From Mycolicibacterium lutetiense (lineage in GTDB: Bacteria > Actinomycetota > Actinomycetes > Mycobacteriales > Mycobacteriaceae), in NCBI RefSeq assembly GCF_017876775.1, contig NZ_JAGIOP010000002.1:62001-126000 (forward strand): DNA of 64,000 nucleotides. Direction: 5' to 3'. Shown here in pieces: positions 62,530 to 64,000 of this stretch. Both the position numbers and the translations under genes were made by a program. The first letter of the stretch is position 1, and every line of letters starts with the position of its first letter. The notes under the pieces were generated by a model. The model was not told the DNA's origin and searched no databases. It saw only the letters and a program-made list of their open reading frames with translations.

Positions 62530-64000
62530 CTACGCGTTCTCGGTGCCGCTCAGAACGGCAGCGCGGGCGAAGGCACGAACCCGGTCCTTGGCGACCTTGC
62601 CGTTGCCGGTCAGCGGCAGCGACTCGGTGAACAACACCACCCGTGGCCGTTTGAAACCGGCGATGATCCCGCGGGCGTGGCCGATCAACTCGTCGGCGGT
62701 CGGTTGACGCCCCGGCACCGGGACGACCACCGCACACACCGCCTCGCCCCAGTAGTCATCGGGGACCGCGACCACCGCCACCTGGTCGACCCCGGGGTGG
62801 CCGGACAGAGCGTCCTCGACCTCGCGGGAGGACACGTTCTCACCGCCGGTGACGATGATGTCCTTCAGCCGGTCGACCACGAACAGCCGACCATCGGCGT
62901 CGGTGCGGCCCATATCGCCGGTGTGCAGCCAGCCATCCTCGGTGCCGGCACCGTCCGGCCAGTATCCGGGAGTCACCTGTGCGCCGCGCACCAGAATTTC
63001 GCCGACCTTACCCACCTGACCGGTCGGCACCAGCCCGCCGTCCGGGTCGGCGATGCCGATCTCGACCGCGCGGTGTGGATGGCCGGCGCTGGTGAGCAAT
63101 TCGGGCCGTCCCGCGGCGCCGGCCCGGTGGTCGTCGGGACCGAGAAACGTGATGTTCCCACCGGTTTCGGTCATCCCGTAGCCCTGGTGGAAGTCGACTC
63201 CGAGCACCTCGATCGCGCGGCGCAGCAGATCCAGCGGCATCGCGGCAGAGCCGTAGGCGACCGTGTTGAGGGTGGGCAGGTCGGTCGCGGTGCGTTCCAG
63301 ATAGCCCAGCAGCGCGTGCAGCATCGTCGGCGCCAGCGAGCACGAAGTGACCCTGTGCGCGCGAACCAGTTGTGCGAAACTCTCGGGGCGAAATTGTGCG
63401 CACAGCACGACCGTGGCGGCGACCGCGTGCTGAACCAGCATATTGTAACCGGCGATATGGCACATCGGGAACGGCAACAGGTACACGCCGGCCGGCTGCA
63501 CCGAGCGACCCTCCACCGAGCCCCACACCGCGGTGAGGATCGAATGATGGCTGTGTAAAACAGCTTTCGGAACACCAGTGGATCCGCTGGTGAACAGTAG
63601 CCAGGCCGGATCGTCCGGACCGGCGTCATCGGCGAAGGGGAGATCGCTTGCGGGTGCGGCTTGCCACTCTGCGGATCCGAACGCGACCGCCGGCGCCGCG
63701 GTGCCGGTAAGAGCCGAGAGATACCGGTCATCACCGAGCAAAAGGGTGGGCCTGGCGGTGGCCAACTGCGCCACCTGCTCGGCCGGGCTGAGACGCTGAT
63801 TCATCAACGTGAGCACGCGCCCGCTGCGCGGCACACCGTAGTACAGCTGGGCGTAGGCGGCGCTGTTGTCGGCGACCACCGCCACCCGGTCACCCGGGGC
63901 GGTCCGGGCGGCCACCCAGCCTGCGACACCGCGGACCTGGCGGTCGAACTCGGCGAAGGTCGCGGTGGTCCCATCGTCGCCCACCACGGCCTGGCGTCGC
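62530..64000 (-). CDS. FadD-type acyl-CoA synthetase, 5' end beyond window
   Basis: At least 490 aa. AMP-binding P-loop LLFTSGSTGVPKAVL (residues about 130-144 from the listed start), GYGMTETGG, YWPDGAGTEDGWLHTGDMG, VDRLKDIIVTGGENVSS and GNGKVAKDR with the catalytic Lys. Activates a carboxylic acid through an acyl-adenylate to the CoA thioester. The frame is open to the right edge, with RRQAVVGDDG before the first internal start; 20-30 N-terminal residues are missing. Substrate not determinable. Confidence 0.93.
   Translation of the reverse strand, partial: RRQAVVGDDGTTATFAEFDRQVRGVAGWVAARTAPGDRVAVVADNSAAYAQLYYGVPRSGRVLTLMNQRLSPAEQVAQLATARPTLLLGDDRYLSALTGTAAPAVAFGSAEWQAAPASDLPFADDAGPDDPAWLLFTSGSTGVPKAVLHSHHSILTAVWGSVEGRSVQPAGVYLLPFPMCHIAGYNMLVQHAVAATVVLCAQFRPESFAQLVRAHRVTSCSLAPTMLHALLGYLERTATDLPTLNTVAYGSAAMPLDLLRRAIEVLGVDFHQGYGMTETGGNITFLGPDDHRAGAAGRPELLTSAGHPHRAVEIGIADPDGGLVPTGQVGKVGEILVRGAQVTPGYWPDGAGTEDGWLHTGDMGRTDADGRLFVVDRLKDIIVTGGENVSSREVEDALSGHPGVDQVAVVAVPDDYWGEAVCAVVVPVPGRQPTADELIGHARGIIAGFKRPRVVLFTESLPLTGNGKVAKDRVRAFARAAVLSGTENA

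Overview
The window is from a high-GC actinobacterium, almost certainly a Mycolicibacterium/Mycobacterium. Host-lineage evidence includes two MspA-type porin genes, a glnX-glnH-pknG operon, a 13E12-family HNH gene with a canonical mycobacterial LexA box, a DyP peroxidase and a long-form isocitrate lyase. All calls come from reading the sequence; no database search was run.

Bases 1 to about 29,960 look like one arm of an integrated mobile element. The junction at 29,963-30,004 is the 3' half of tRNA-Pro(GGG), from the anticodon loop to the acceptor end, followed by a strong terminator. The 5' half is absent, which is the usual scar of a tyrosine-recombinase element inserted into a tRNA gene. 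No integrase is visible, so the other end lies beyond the left edge. The element carries: (a) a leftward operon (6,301 to <1) with an Ala/Pro-rich E3-binding-like protein, a decayed HNH protein, an SF2 helicase with a cysteine-packed insert, and a WhiA paralogue; (b) a palindrome-rich intergenic region (6,302-6,993); (c) a rightward replication module with an intein-containing family A DNA polymerase and a prim-pol-like protein; (d) a leftward set resembling part of a type VII secretion system (lytic transglycosylase, 788-aa Ala-rich protein, EspG-like protein, two WXG100-like proteins); (e) a secreted trypsin-like protease, an HTH protein, a 362-bp in-register palindrome and a membrane-anchored nuclease-like protein; (f) an unknown gene facing a DUF488 gene; (g) a fusion of two FtsK/EccC-type ATPase modules to an EccA/CbbX-type AAA+ module; (h) small membrane proteins, a metallophosphoesterase and a run of very small genes.

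From 30 kb rightwards the content is chromosomal in character: a lipoprotein, DUF3297, a SnoaL-like protein, tandem MspA-family genes, an intact IS256-family element with an 8-bp target duplication, two related secreted LAS-like proteins, a flavin amine oxidase, and glnX-glnH-pknG with a short PknG. A coupled CHAT-protease and MBL-hydrolase pair (45,082-48,230) looks like a two-gene conflict or defence module. The remainder holds an acyltransferase, a SOS-regulated 13E12 gene, short-chain dehydrogenases, isocitrate lyase, an MFS transporter, two decayed pseudogenes, a DyP peroxidase operon and a FadD-type synthetase cut by the right edge.

The two strongest candidates for an undescribed system are the minimal type-VII-like set on the tRNA-Pro element (10,783-16,261 plus 21,546-24,464), which has no membrane core genes in view, and the CHAT/MBL pair.
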